49,611 nucleotides of DNA, from NCBI GenBank assembly GCA_020849535.1, contig JADLGB010000076.1:1-49611 (forward strand), given 5' to 3'. The notes under the pieces are model-generated. The model was not told the DNA's origin. It saw only the letters and a program-made list of their open reading frames with translations, and made no database searches. Positions within the stretch are counted from its first letter, which is position 1. Each line of letters begins with the position of its first letter. The translations under genes were made by a program, and so were the position numbers. The DNA is from Candidatus Hydrogenedentota bacterium. Lineage in GTDB: Bacteria > Hydrogenedentota > Hydrogenedentia > Hydrogenedentales > SLHB01. Below, piece by piece: positions 8,264 through 15,605 of the stretch.

Positions 8264-9341
8264 CGAGAGACTGCCCGGTGTCGTACATGGACTGGTCGGG
8301 CAGTTTGTCCTCAAACACCTGCACGTTGGCATCCTTGCGCAACTTATCCATCATTTTGGAGTAGAGGATGAGGCCCACCAGATCCTGCTTTGCCTCTTCG
8401 AGGCTCTTCTGAACGGGCTCCACGCGATCGGTGAGCGTGCACACCAGAAGACCGCTGGGGATAGGCTCCGCAACTTCCTGGCCTTGCGCGTTCTGACGGA
8501 CCCGCACCCAACCCTGAATGAAAATGGGTCCGAGAATCGTGCCGGGTTCCGCGCCCGACGCCTGTTGCCAGAACCCTGCATACTTCATTTCCGCGGGGTT
8601 GTTCTCGAGTCCCGACTCAACGCGAACGGCGCCTTGCTCTGTAAGCGCCGCGGCAATCGCGTCCAGGGATTCCCCTTGCGCCAGCCGGGCACGCGCGCTC
8701 ATGGCGGCATCAACGCTGCTTTGCTCCGACCCGGGCACCACGATGCCCGCAAACGCGGCCTTCTCCAAATGTTTTAGTTCATCTTTGCGCAGTTCATATT
8801 CCTCTTGGTACTCCTCGTCGGATACCTGCATGGCACCGCTCTGGACCGCCTCGCCTATGGCAATGTATACCGCTTGCTCCGCCTCCAGACGCTTGACCTC
8901 CTCATCGATTCCGTACTCCCGCTCCTGCTTCATGTACTCCAAGTCCTGAGGGGTCAGCTCGTAGTCCTGAGGGTTGTCCATTTTGAGGAATTCCTCGGGA
9001 TGCTTGCTCCGGTACACCTGCTCGGCGATCTGGCGGTCCACATGGAGCTTGCCCTGCTCGCGGAGTTTGTCGGCCAGGTCATTCTTCAACGTCGCGTCGA
9101 GGTAGTTCTGGAGCGCCTTCAGCACGTCACCCTTGGTGCGGATGTTCGGCCGCTCATCGGGGGACATTTCCCGGATCACCTTCTCGAGGTCTCCCCGGGT
9201 GATGGATTTGCCGTTAATCGTCGCAATCTTGATACGGCTCTTGTCGGCGATGTATCCGCAGCCGGCGCCGCCCAAAACGACGGCCACAAGCAACCACTTC
9301 ACGGAAACACAGAAGACGTGTTGCGCGCACTTCACGGGCAT
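8244..9341 (-). CDS. SurA/PpiC-like periplasmic foldase lipoprotein (divergent)
   Basis: This 365-residue protein begins with a signal sequence ending in VVLGGAGC, a probable but non-canonical lipobox, so it should be anchored in the envelope. The next part, IATINGKSITRGDLEKVIRE, resembles the SurA N-terminal chaperone domain. The centre is highly charged and rich in Glu, Lys and Arg. The C-terminal part (AFAGIVVPGSEQSS, then EPGTILGPIFIQGWVRV and LLVCTLTDRVEPVQKSLEEA) has the layout of a parvulin domain but is too divergent for me to name catalytic residues. I preferred the ATG at 9341 because the signal sequence begins there; a GTG at 9371 is possible. It is convergent with the flavoprotein gene. 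Confidence 0.65.
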   Translation of the reverse strand: MPVKCAQHVFCVSVKWLLVAVVLGGAGCGYIADKSRIKIATINGKSITRGDLEKVIREMSPDERPNIRTKGDVLKALQNYLDATLKNDLADKLREQGKLHVDRQIAEQVYRSKHPEEFLKMDNPQDYELTPQDLEYMKQEREYGIDEEVKRLEAEQAVYIAIGEAVQSGAMQVSDEEYQEEYELRKDELKHLEKAAFAGIVVPGSEQSSVDAAMSARARLAQGESLDAIAAALTEQGAVRVESGLENNPAEMKYAGFWQQASGAEPGTILGPIFIQGWVRVRQNAQGQEVAEPIPSGLLVCTLTDRVEPVQKSLEEAKQDLVGLILYSKMMDKLRKDANVQVFEDKLPDQSMYDTGQSLVSQSAG

Positions 9342-9379
9342 AATCTCCGCAGTAAGGAATGGTGAATTCACTTTCCATT

Positions 9380-9408
9380 AGTGTAGCACGCACCCGAAAC
9401 CGGCACAA
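9380..9408 (-). promoter_or_regulatory. Candidate promoter for the SurA-like gene
   Basis: On the minus strand TTGTGC and TACACT are separated by 17 bases. The predicted start of transcription, about 9373, gives a short leader before the ATG at 9341. The match is moderate only. Confidence 0.35.
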
Positions 9409-9423
9409 CGCCGAGGCGTCCGA

Positions 9424-9492
9424 CACGGACTGACACGGACTAACACGGACCGGTTTGCCAGACTCGTCCGTGCCCGTCCGTGACTGTCCGTG
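9424..9492. repeat. Inverted CACGGAC/GTCCGTG repeat cluster with 10-bp period
   Basis: CACGGAC occurs three times at exact 10-base spacing (9424, 9434, 9444). Its complement GTCCGTG then occurs three times, also at 10-base spacing (9466, 9476, 9486). The two arms can fold into one long stem with a 15-base loop. The cluster lies between the divergent SurA-like and zinc-ribbon genes. The same unit recurs near 33.86 kb. Confidence 0.85.
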
Positions 9493-9598
9493 GCCTTCCC
9501 CGAGGAAACCCGGGCATTCCAGGCCTCACACCCCCGTCTGGTATACTGAAAGAGCGCGGCAAAGGGCCGCGGATGCTCAATCTGAAAGGCGATGTGAC

Positions 9599-9970
9599 GT
9601 GATAGTGCACCGGTGCGATGGCTGTGGAAAAGAGATGAAGAAAGGGGCGCTCCGGTATTCAGTAAAGATCGATGTGCGGGCGGCCTACGACCAGCTCGAG
9701 ATCAGCCTCGCCGATCTGGTGCGCGATCATCGCGCGGAGATCCTCGCCTTGATTGAGCGCATGAAGCACAAGGATCCCAAGGAAATCGAGGAAACCGTCT
9801 ATAAGAACTTCGCCTTCGACCTTTGCCCGGCGTGCCAGCGCGCGTACATCAGGGAGCCGCTGCGGTTCCATCCGGAAATGGGCATCCCGGAAAGCGATAT
9901 TGACATCGATGGATTTCTGCGCTCGCTGGGGGTAAAGACTGACAACGACGAGGACATTCCCCCTGCGTAA
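9599..9970 (+). CDS. Small zinc-ribbon-like protein
   Basis: This 123-residue protein has CDGCGK near the N-terminus (residues 6-11) and CPACQRAY near residue 77, two CxxC knuckles that together suggest one zinc site. Between them lies an acidic and basic helical segment (LADLVRDHRAEILALIERMK). I chose the GTG at 9599 because AAAGG lies nine bases upstream and the first CxxC follows at once; a second GTG at 9605 is possible. No signal peptide or membrane helix is present. I do not recognise the family, and a function cannot be given. It is divergent from the SurA-like lipoprotein across the inverted-repeat cluster. Confidence 0.68.
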   Translation: MIVHRCDGCGKEMKKGALRYSVKIDVRAAYDQLEISLADLVRDHRAEILALIERMKHKDPKEIEETVYKNFAFDLCPACQRAYIREPLRFHPEMGIPESDIDIDGFLRSLGVKTDNDEDIPPA

Positions 9971-9977
9971 GAGGCTC

Positions 9978-10133
9978 TCACGGCACGCGCCTTTCTTTCT
10001 CAGCGCCCGGCGCCTTGCCCGTGGGGAGTTTCCCTTTCCGTTTATCCTTGGGCGTGTCGTCGCGGAGGGCGATGATGGCCCACAACACCAGCGTGAATAT
10101 CAACAACGCCATGAAGAGATAGTAGGACCACAT
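9978..10133 (-). CDS. Small single-pass membrane protein, unknown function
   Basis: This 51-residue protein has one membrane helix (YYLFMALLIFTLVLWAIIAL) followed by a basic, lysine-rich tail ending ERRVP. GGAGCGAGG lies four bases before the ATG, which supports translation. It is convergent with the zinc-ribbon gene and divergent from the methyltransferase. The layout resembles small membrane subunits such as CcoQ-like or secretion-associated peptides, but nothing nearby supports either. Confidence 0.5.
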   Translation of the reverse strand: MWSYYLFMALLIFTLVLWAIIALRDDTPKDKRKGKLPTGKAPGAEKERRVP

Positions 10134-10258
10134 GGTGCCTCGCTCCGGTATCGGCGGATGCTCCCGTTGATCGGGAAGCGTCCTTCGCCAGATGATAACA
10201 TCTGTCACGCGGGCGGGCAATGGCACCCCACAGTCTTGCTGGGTATCGGAGACAGCGC

Positions 10259-11098
10259 GTGATCCTTCCTCGAGTCGGCCAGCGTTATCATCAGGTGGCG
10301 GAACATTACGACGATCTGAACCATTGGTATCTCGAGATCTGGGGCGAGCATGTCCACCATGGTCTATGGGAGACCGGAAGCGAAGACACCGAAACCGCGA
10401 CGCTGCAACTCACTCACAAGCTCATTGAGGCGATGAACATCAAGACCGGCGATTCGGTGGTGGACATCGGGTGCGGATACGGCGGAACCGCCCGCGTTCT
10501 CGCCAACGGGATCGGAGCGAAGGTCACCGCTTTCACACTATCCAAAGCGCAGTATGACTATGCGATGGAGCAGTCCAGCGGCGAAGGCAACCCTGCGTTC
10601 CGGCTGCAGAACTGGTTCGACAACGGGTTGCCCAGCGCCTCGCAGGATGCGGCCATTTCGATCGAGAGTTCGGAGCACATGGAAGACAAGCCCGCCTTCT
10701 TTAAGGAAGTGGCCCGCGTACTCAAGCCCGGCGGCCGATTCGGGGTCTACGCTTGGCTGGCACAGCCCAATCCATCCCCTCGCGAGATCGCGTGGTTGCT
10801 GGAACCCATCTGCCGGGAAGGGCGCCTGCCCAGCATGGGGAACGAAGCCGAGTACCGCGAGATGATGCTTGCGGCGGGGCTCGTCGACATCACGTACGAA
10901 GACCTCAGCCAGAAAGTGAAGAAGACGTGGCCCATCATCGTGGGGCGCATGACAAACCGGCTCTTCACCGACCCTGAAGCGCGCCGCTTTCTCCGGTACG
11001 GCCCGAACCGTGAGTTTGCGCGGACGGTGTTGAGAATCTGGATAGCGTACAATACGGGAAGCATGCGGTACGGTCTGTTTACGTGCCGGAAACCGTGA
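10259..11098 (+). CDS. SAM-dependent methyltransferase (cyclopropane synthase/tocopherol methyltransferase-like)
   Basis: This 279-residue class I methyltransferase has the SAM-binding motif VVDIGCGYGGTARVLA near residue 66. It is preceded by HYDDLNHWYLEIWGEHVHHG, the N-terminal signature of the cyclopropane-fatty-acid-synthase and gamma-tocopherol/sarcosine methyltransferase group. The post-I motif and motif IV region read ISIESSEHMEDKPAFFKEVA, and ARVLKPGGRFGVYAW is motif VI. I chose the GTG at 10259 because GGAG lies seven bases upstream; an ATG at 10220 would add 13 residues. The substrate may be a lipid, quinol or small amine and cannot be told from sequence. It lies 29 bases before the next gene on the same strand. 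Confidence 0.8.
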   Translation: MILPRVGQRYHQVAEHYDDLNHWYLEIWGEHVHHGLWETGSEDTETATLQLTHKLIEAMNIKTGDSVVDIGCGYGGTARVLANGIGAKVTAFTLSKAQYDYAMEQSSGEGNPAFRLQNWFDNGLPSASQDAAISIESSEHMEDKPAFFKEVARVLKPGGRFGVYAWLAQPNPSPREIAWLLEPICREGRLPSMGNEAEYREMMLAAGLVDITYEDLSQKVKKTWPIIVGRMTNRLFTDPEARRFLRYGPNREFARTVLRIWIAYNTGSMRYGLFTCRKP

Positions 11099-11127
11099 CA
11101 GCAGAACTTCTGTAAGGAATAGCCCAC

Positions 11128-11982
11128 ATGACTTCAGCTCAGGCGATTGCGAAAGAAGCCGGGAAAGAGGGTTTACCGCGGCCCCAGACGGTCACTCTGG
11201 GTGATGTTCCGGTGAGCCGTTTCATCCTGGGCGCCAATCCGATTGGCGGCTACGCGCACCAGACCCGCGAACGCGACGAGGAAATGCGCAATTGGTACAC
11301 CATGGAACGCGTGAAGGAATGCTATCGCCTTGCGGAAGCGGCGGGCGTGACCGCGCATCTGGCGCGTGCCGACGATTTCGTCATGCGGGCACTGCGCGAG
11401 CACTGGAACGGGGGCGGCAGCCTGACCTGGATCGCCCAAACCTGCCCCGGCGTGGGCAGCATCATGCATGGCGTCAACAACGCCATCCACGGGCGCGCGC
11501 GGTGCTGTTTCGTCCACGGCGGCGAACTCGACTACCGCGTCGCCAATGGCAAGACCGACGAGGTGTTCGACGCCATCCGCGCGATCAAGGAAAACGGCAT
11601 GTCCGCGGGAGTCGCCGGGCACAGCACGGCCACCATCCGTTGGGCGGCGGAACATCTGGAACTCGATTTCTTCATGACCTGCTACTACAACCCGGATGAC
11701 CGCACGCGCCAGGCGCACCGTGACTACGATTCCGAGGAGTATTACGGTCCCGAGCATCGCGAGGCCATGTGCGCGCTCATCCAGGAGTTGCCCGCGCCCG
11801 CCATCCATTACAAAGTACTCGCGGCGGGCCGCCATGACCCGCGGGAAGCCTTCGAGTTCGTGGCGGATGCCTACCGCCCCGGTGACGCCGTGTGCGTGGG
11901 CATCTTCACGAAGGACAGCGCAAACATGATCCAGGTCGATGTCACGCTGCTGGAGACGGCGCTCCGCAAGCGCGGAAAGTAA
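11128..11982 (+). CDS. Conserved hypothetical protein, TIM-barrel-like
   Basis: This 284-residue soluble protein has alternating beta/alpha segments. The opening VSRFILGANPIGGYAHQTRE resembles the first strand and loop of aldo/keto-reductase-like barrels. Later come VGSIMHGVNNAIHGRARCCF and MSAGVAGHSTATIRWAAEHL, and near the end AIHYKVLAAGRHDPREAFEF with conserved-looking His, Lys and Arg. The aldo/keto reductase Asp-Tyr-Lys-His tetrad is not obvious, so a reductase function is not supported. It follows the methyltransferase gene by 29 bases and is convergent with the next gene, with four bases between the stops. I do not recognise a characterised homologue. Confidence 0.7.
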   Translation: MTSAQAIAKEAGKEGLPRPQTVTLGDVPVSRFILGANPIGGYAHQTRERDEEMRNWYTMERVKECYRLAEAAGVTAHLARADDFVMRALREHWNGGGSLTWIAQTCPGVGSIMHGVNNAIHGRARCCFVHGGELDYRVANGKTDEVFDAIRAIKENGMSAGVAGHSTATIRWAAEHLELDFFMTCYYNPDDRTRQAHRDYDSEEYYGPEHREAMCALIQELPAPAIHYKVLAAGRHDPREAFEFVADAYRPGDAVCVGIFTKDSANMIQVDVTLLETALRKRGK

Positions 11983-11986
11983 AACG

Positions 11987-13249
11987 TCAGCGGCTCAGTT
12001 CGTAGACGTGCACATCGAAACGGCGCCACGCGTCGGTGATGCCGCCGTTTTCGACCGGGAGCGCGCGATCTTCGCTCAACACGCGGCATGAGGCCCAGCC
12101 GTCCAGACCGGATAGCGTGGCCTTGCAGGGATTCTTGTCAGCATTGCACGTGAAGACATAGAGTTTGTCTTGATGCGCCTTCACGAGCCACTGCACACCA
12201 TCGTCCACGGAGCGTCCCAACTCGTGGTAATCGGCCGAAAGCGACACCTCCGCCGTGCGCTCCGCGAGTGGTCCCGCGAGGTCAGCCACTTCGCGCACGA
12301 CCCGCTTGATGCCGCTCCAGCAGTCCGACGGTTGCGGTGTGAACGTGGTTCCCCAGTAGATCAGGCCATTGGCCCCCTTGATCAGCGATTGGAAGGCCAT
12401 GAAGCGGCTCTCCTCGTAGGTCGGATACAAGACCTTCTCCTGACGGCGTTCAGCCTCTGGCGTGAGCATCTCCCATGCGAACCCCTGCAACACCATGAAC
12501 ACGGGACGGTTGGGACCTGCGACGCGCCGCATCTTCTCGGCGTATTCGCCCACCTGGCTCAGGTAGGTATTGTTCAGATCGCCTTGGAGCGCATCTTCGA
12601 ATAACGCGTACGAGTGCTTCAGACCACCGGGATTCACAGGGTAGATATCCACGGCGACGATGTCGGTGCCGGCGTTGTATTCCTGGAGGGTCTTCACAAG
12701 ATTCGTCGGAGCGTGGTTCGTGTAGAGCAGGTGATTCGGATCAAGCTCCTTGATAATTGGGTACGCTTCGATCAGCGCCTGCGCCGGGATACGTGCTTCG
12801 GCCTTCATCCAAGTCCACGCGGGTTCATCGACCGTCTCGAGAAAGGCCAGGGATGGGTGGTCCTTCACCGCGTTCACATTGTCACGGATGGCCTGCGCGC
12901 TCTTTTCGCGGTCGTCCAATTTGATAGTGCCGGCGTCCGTCCACGTCATCAGGCCGGCCGCGTGGGCCAAGTCAAGATTCGGCCCGCTGGCGCGGACAAG
13001 ATTGAATCCCGCCTCCGCAAGTTCGGCATACAGCTCCGCCGTGGGCTCGGGCGCCGTGAAGTTGTTGCCCGCATAGTAGCTGCCCAGGATCAGCGTGCGC
13101 TTGCCATTGACGGTGATGGCGCCGTCGTCGTCGAATGCGGTGATCAAGGGGGCCGCCTGGGCGGTGCCCGCCCCAATCAACGCCGTCATCAGAAGCATCG
13201 CCGGGGACAGTCCCCAGGTGCGGCCCATTCGTGTCGATCCCTCAGACAT
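11987..13249 (-). CDS. Secreted glycoside hydrolase-like (clan GH-A type) protein
   Basis: This 420-residue protein starts with a signal peptide cleaved after AGTAQA, so it is exported. The mature part begins with a small beta domain (ITAFDDDGAITVNGKRTLIL), then a TIM barrel. The segment SLAFLETVDEPAWTWMK places a glutamate after strand 4 in the DEP context that matches the acid/base position (N/D-E-P) of clan GH-A enzymes. A strand-7 nucleophile could lie in the GLIYWGTTF region, but I cannot fix it. GGGGGAGAG lies six bases before the ATG. A polysaccharide substrate is likely but unknown. It is convergent with the TIM-barrel-like gene. Confidence 0.68.
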   Translation of the reverse strand: MSEGSTRMGRTWGLSPAMLLMTALIGAGTAQAAPLITAFDDDGAITVNGKRTLILGSYYAGNNFTAPEPTAELYAELAEAGFNLVRASGPNLDLAHAAGLMTWTDAGTIKLDDREKSAQAIRDNVNAVKDHPSLAFLETVDEPAWTWMKAEARIPAQALIEAYPIIKELDPNHLLYTNHAPTNLVKTLQEYNAGTDIVAVDIYPVNPGGLKHSYALFEDALQGDLNNTYLSQVGEYAEKMRRVAGPNRPVFMVLQGFAWEMLTPEAERRQEKVLYPTYEESRFMAFQSLIKGANGLIYWGTTFTPQPSDCWSGIKRVVREVADLAGPLAERTAEVSLSADYHELGRSVDDGVQWLVKAHQDKLYVFTCNADKNPCKATLSGLDGWASCRVLSEDRALPVENGGITDAWRRFDVHVYELSR

Positions 13250-13379
13250 TGAGTGCTCTCCCCCTTCGTGGGAACGGCGCCGGCAGGCAGGTATCCGAAT
13301 TGCCGCCGTATGTGCGTCCGTTCATGTTGTGGCTGTGTCCTTGCCGCCGATTTGTGCGCGACCGGTTTCGGGCGGCGTG

Positions 13380-13919
13380 TCATTTGATCAGGGGCAGCGC
13401 CTTCTTGAATTCGGGCGTGCCGGCTTCGCGCAGCAATTCGAACAAGGCCATTTCGGTTGTGACGAGCTGCGCGCCGGCCTTGTCCAGGCGATGGAGTCCC
13501 GCGGCATACTCGGGTTCCGCGCGCGAACCCACCGCGTCGCGCGGGATGAAGACTTCGTAGCCCCGGTCGAGGGCGGCCAGCGCGGTTTGCATCACGCAGA
13601 CGTGCGTTTCAATGCCCGTGAGCAGCAGTTGCCGGCGATTCGCGCTCGTCACCGCGGCTGCAATCGCGGGGTCCCCCATGCATCCGAAGGAAGTCTTCTC
13701 AAAGACCGTGCAGCCCTGAAGTTCTTTGGCCACGGCCTCCACGGTTGGGCCCAATCCCTTGGGATACTGCTCTGTCCAGATAATGGGAAGGTCCATTTCC
13801 CGGGCGAAACGGATTAATTTGATCGCCTGCGCGGCGACGGCATCTCCAGCGTTGATCTTGGGCAGAAGCTTCTCTTGATAGTCGATGACGAGCAATGCCG
13901 TGGAGTTGCGATCAAGCAT
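13380..13919 (-). CDS. Isochorismatase-family cysteine hydrolase
   Basis: This 179-residue protein has the complete catalytic triad of the isochorismatase superfamily: Asp in TALLVIDYQEKLLP, Lys in TVFEKTSFGC and Cys in LTGIETHVCVMQTA. The cis-peptide region TGIETHVC is typical of the YcaC/nicotinamidase-like branch. It is cytoplasmic, with no signal sequence. I chose the ATG at 13919, where MLDRNSTALLVIDYQ gives the usual short N-terminus. The substrate is unknown, and bacterial members of this branch are often called hydrolases without a known reaction. A second, more divergent member lies near 22.5-23.3 kb. It is monocistronic as far as can be seen. Confidence 0.88.
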   Translation of the reverse strand: MLDRNSTALLVIDYQEKLLPKINAGDAVAAQAIKLIRFAREMDLPIIWTEQYPKGLGPTVEAVAKELQGCTVFEKTSFGCMGDPAIAAAVTSANRRQLLLTGIETHVCVMQTALAALDRGYEVFIPRDAVGSRAEPEYAAGLHRLDKAGAQLVTTEMALFELLREAGTPEFKKALPLIK

Positions 13920-14047
13920 AGCGGGGCACAAGACTCCCTTCGTGAGCGGGCGCACGTCCCGTACGCGCGAAACAAGCAAGCGGGATTATAGTCAGGCGCT
14001 TGGAGGGGGTCAATGCGTGGAAGTCCCCTGGAGGGAGGACGGCGGAC

Positions 14048-14611
14048 CTAGTCGTCGAACGAGCCGCGCCCGCGCTTACGCCGCTCGCGAAGCGCGTTGG
14101 CCTTGTAGAACAGGGCGGGATCGATGATGGGGTCGTGAATCCCCTGCGTTTCCACGTCGCCATAGCTCACGCGGCCACGGTAGGTGCGATTGGAGAGGAT
14201 GATCGCGATTGCCTGGCGCGACCACTTGTTGCCCTTGCGGGTGAAGATGCCCTTCGAGTGGAGGTACGAAACCACTTTCCCGGTGCTGCGCGTGTTGAGG
14301 TATTCGCGGAAAATGATGCGGACCACCTCGGCCTCGCGGTCGTCCACCACCAGCGGCTTCTCGTTGTCCATCCCGCGGCGGTATCCGTAAGGGGCGGGCC
14401 CGGTTCCGTAACGCCCTTGCTGAACGGCGCTCAGTTGGCCGCGCTTCACTTTCGCGCCGTGGCTCAAGCGCCCCGCATGGTCCGCCACGTCCCCCGTGGA
14501 CAAACGCGCTGCCCCAACAGCCCCTTCGTTTGCCTCGGCGGACCCAGGATGGTCCTGCCCGGCGACAGGTCTCGAACTAGCCGAGTGTTCCATGGATTCT
14601 ATTGCGCCCAT
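14048..14611 (-). CDS. Stand-alone serine-recombinase DNA-binding domain protein
   Basis: This 187-residue protein carries only the Recombinase domain of large serine recombinases: QQGRYGTGPAPYGYRR, then VVDDREAEVVRIIFREYL and NKWSRQAIAIILSNRTYRGR. The N-terminal resolvase catalytic domain with its serine is missing, and no remnant can be seen upstream. A promoter with consensus TTGACA lies just upstream, so the gene is probably expressed. I chose the ATG at 14611; the one at 14593 is also possible. The longest reading, from 14758, would start within the promoter. It could be a decayed mobile-element gene or a domesticated DNA-binding protein. Transfer origin is inference. Confidence 0.65.
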   Translation of the reverse strand: MGAIESMEHSASSRPVAGQDHPGSAEANEGAVGAARLSTGDVADHAGRLSHGAKVKRGQLSAVQQGRYGTGPAPYGYRRGMDNEKPLVVDDREAEVVRIIFREYLNTRSTGKVVSYLHSKGIFTRKGNKWSRQAIAIILSNRTYRGRVSYGDVETQGIHDPIIDPALFYKANALRERRKRGRGSFDD

Positions 14612-14729
14612 TTGCCCAAACTGGTACACGGCACCGCCTGGAATCCGCGAGTGGAATCGCACCCCACTTGCCCGGCGGCGGCGATGCGGCCGCCAACCGC
14701 AGATTCGGAGCCCCAAGTGCTCTGAATGG

Positions 14730-14758
14730 AGTGTATAGCAAGATCGCGATAATGTCAA
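14730..14758 (-). promoter_or_regulatory. Promoter for the recombinase-domain gene
   Basis: On the minus strand a perfect TTGACA (14758-14753) and TACACT (14735-14730) are separated by 17 bases in an AT-richer patch. The predicted start is near 14723, upstream of the chosen ATG at 14611. Confidence 0.5.
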
Positions 14759-14898
14759 TTATTTTCTTGAACAGCAGGGGCGAATTAGCGGGCGCTTTTC
14801 TCATTCCTACCCACATCATGTCATGGATTGACCTCGGTACTTTGAAAAGCGCAAGGGCCACTCACTTTGTAAGCTATTGCAAAACAACAAGATACACC

Positions 14899-14950
14899 AA
14901 AAACAAAGAAACCGGGCACCCCCGCCGAGGGGATGCCCGGTTCTTGTTTT
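14899..14950 (-). terminator. Intrinsic terminator of the gntR-type gene
   Basis: AACCGGGCA (14910-14918) pairs perfectly with TGCCCGGTT (14934-14942), and the C-run and G-run inside extend the stem. On the minus strand it is followed by TTTCTTTGTTTTT, the expected T-rich tail. It lies 22 bases past the stop codon of the GntR-type regulator. The plus strand also has a T-rich tail, so it may act in both directions. Confidence 0.85.
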
Positions 14951-14971
14951 ACAAATGGTCCGAATACGGAC

Positions 14972-15412
14972 TTATTTCGCCTTCTTTTTGCCCTTGGCAA
15001 GCGCGACCAAGTTGTTCGGAGTCGTGCTGTACGGACCCGCTTCCGAAGCAAAACTCTTCTCCGCGACTTCCTGAACCTCGCCCTTGCTCATGCCCGCCGC
15101 CTTGGCTTCGGCGACCACTTCATGCATGCGGCCGATGATCCGTTTGCGGCAATCTTCGCGGCACTTGGCTTCGATGCCCTTGTTCACGAATACGCCCATC
15201 CCGCGCCGCGTATACAGCAGGCCCATGACTTCCAGATCGCGATAGGCCTTGGCAACCGTGTTCGGGTTGACGCCAAGGCGCTCGGACAACTCGCGCACGG
15301 ACGGTAGCTGGTCGCCCGCTTTGAGGTTCCCGCTGGCGATTGCGAATTGCACGTGATTCTCGATCTGCACGTACACCGCCACACTGCTGTTAATGTCGAT
15401 ACTCGATAACAT
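14972..15412 (-). CDS. GntR-family transcriptional regulator, YtrA subfamily
   Basis: This 146-residue regulator has a GntR winged-helix domain at residues 12-78 (YVQIENHVQFAIASGNLKAG, LPSVRELSERLGVNPNTVAK, YRDLEVMGLLYTRRGMGVFV). A short C-terminal helical tail of about 65 residues follows. The lack of a large effector domain identifies the YtrA type. YtrA regulators usually precede ABC transporter genes, but here a terminator follows directly, and the divergent neighbour encodes a PHP-domain protein. GGAGGAAG precedes the ATG with good spacing. The C-terminus is strongly basic (KGKKKAK). It probably controls itself and the divergent gene, but that is inference from layout. Confidence 0.9.
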   Translation of the reverse strand: MLSSIDINSSVAVYVQIENHVQFAIASGNLKAGDQLPSVRELSERLGVNPNTVAKAYRDLEVMGLLYTRRGMGVFVNKGIEAKCREDCRKRIIGRMHEVVAEAKAAGMSKGEVQEVAEKSFASEAGPYSTTPNNLVALAKGKKKAK

Positions 15413-15542
15413 CTTGACTTCCTCCTCTTTTTGCCGCATCGTAACACCCAAGCGGCACCCAATCCTCAGCCTCGCCTGGAACGGCCAAGCGGGGCACGAG
15501 TGCTGTGAACGGATACTTCTACTGCTCGTTCTAGCAGGGCGT

Positions 15543-15571
15543 ATTATAACTACTATATAAGCAGATTGCAA
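15543..15571 (-). promoter_or_regulatory. Sigma70-type promoter of the gntR-type gene
   Basis: On the minus strand TTGCAA (15571-15566) and a perfect TATAAT (15548-15543) are separated by exactly 17 bases, giving a leader of about 125 bases. The -35, the -10 and the spacing are the same as at the arsR-hyf promoter. Confidence 0.6.
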
Positions 15572-15605
15572 CATAATTGTAGGTTCCGACCTTTGGGAGT
15601 ATTCC

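Noticed and set aside
9424..9492. CRISPR array
   Set aside because: Units are 7 bases with 3-base spacers and appear in both orientations. There are no spacer-sized unique sequences and no cas genes.
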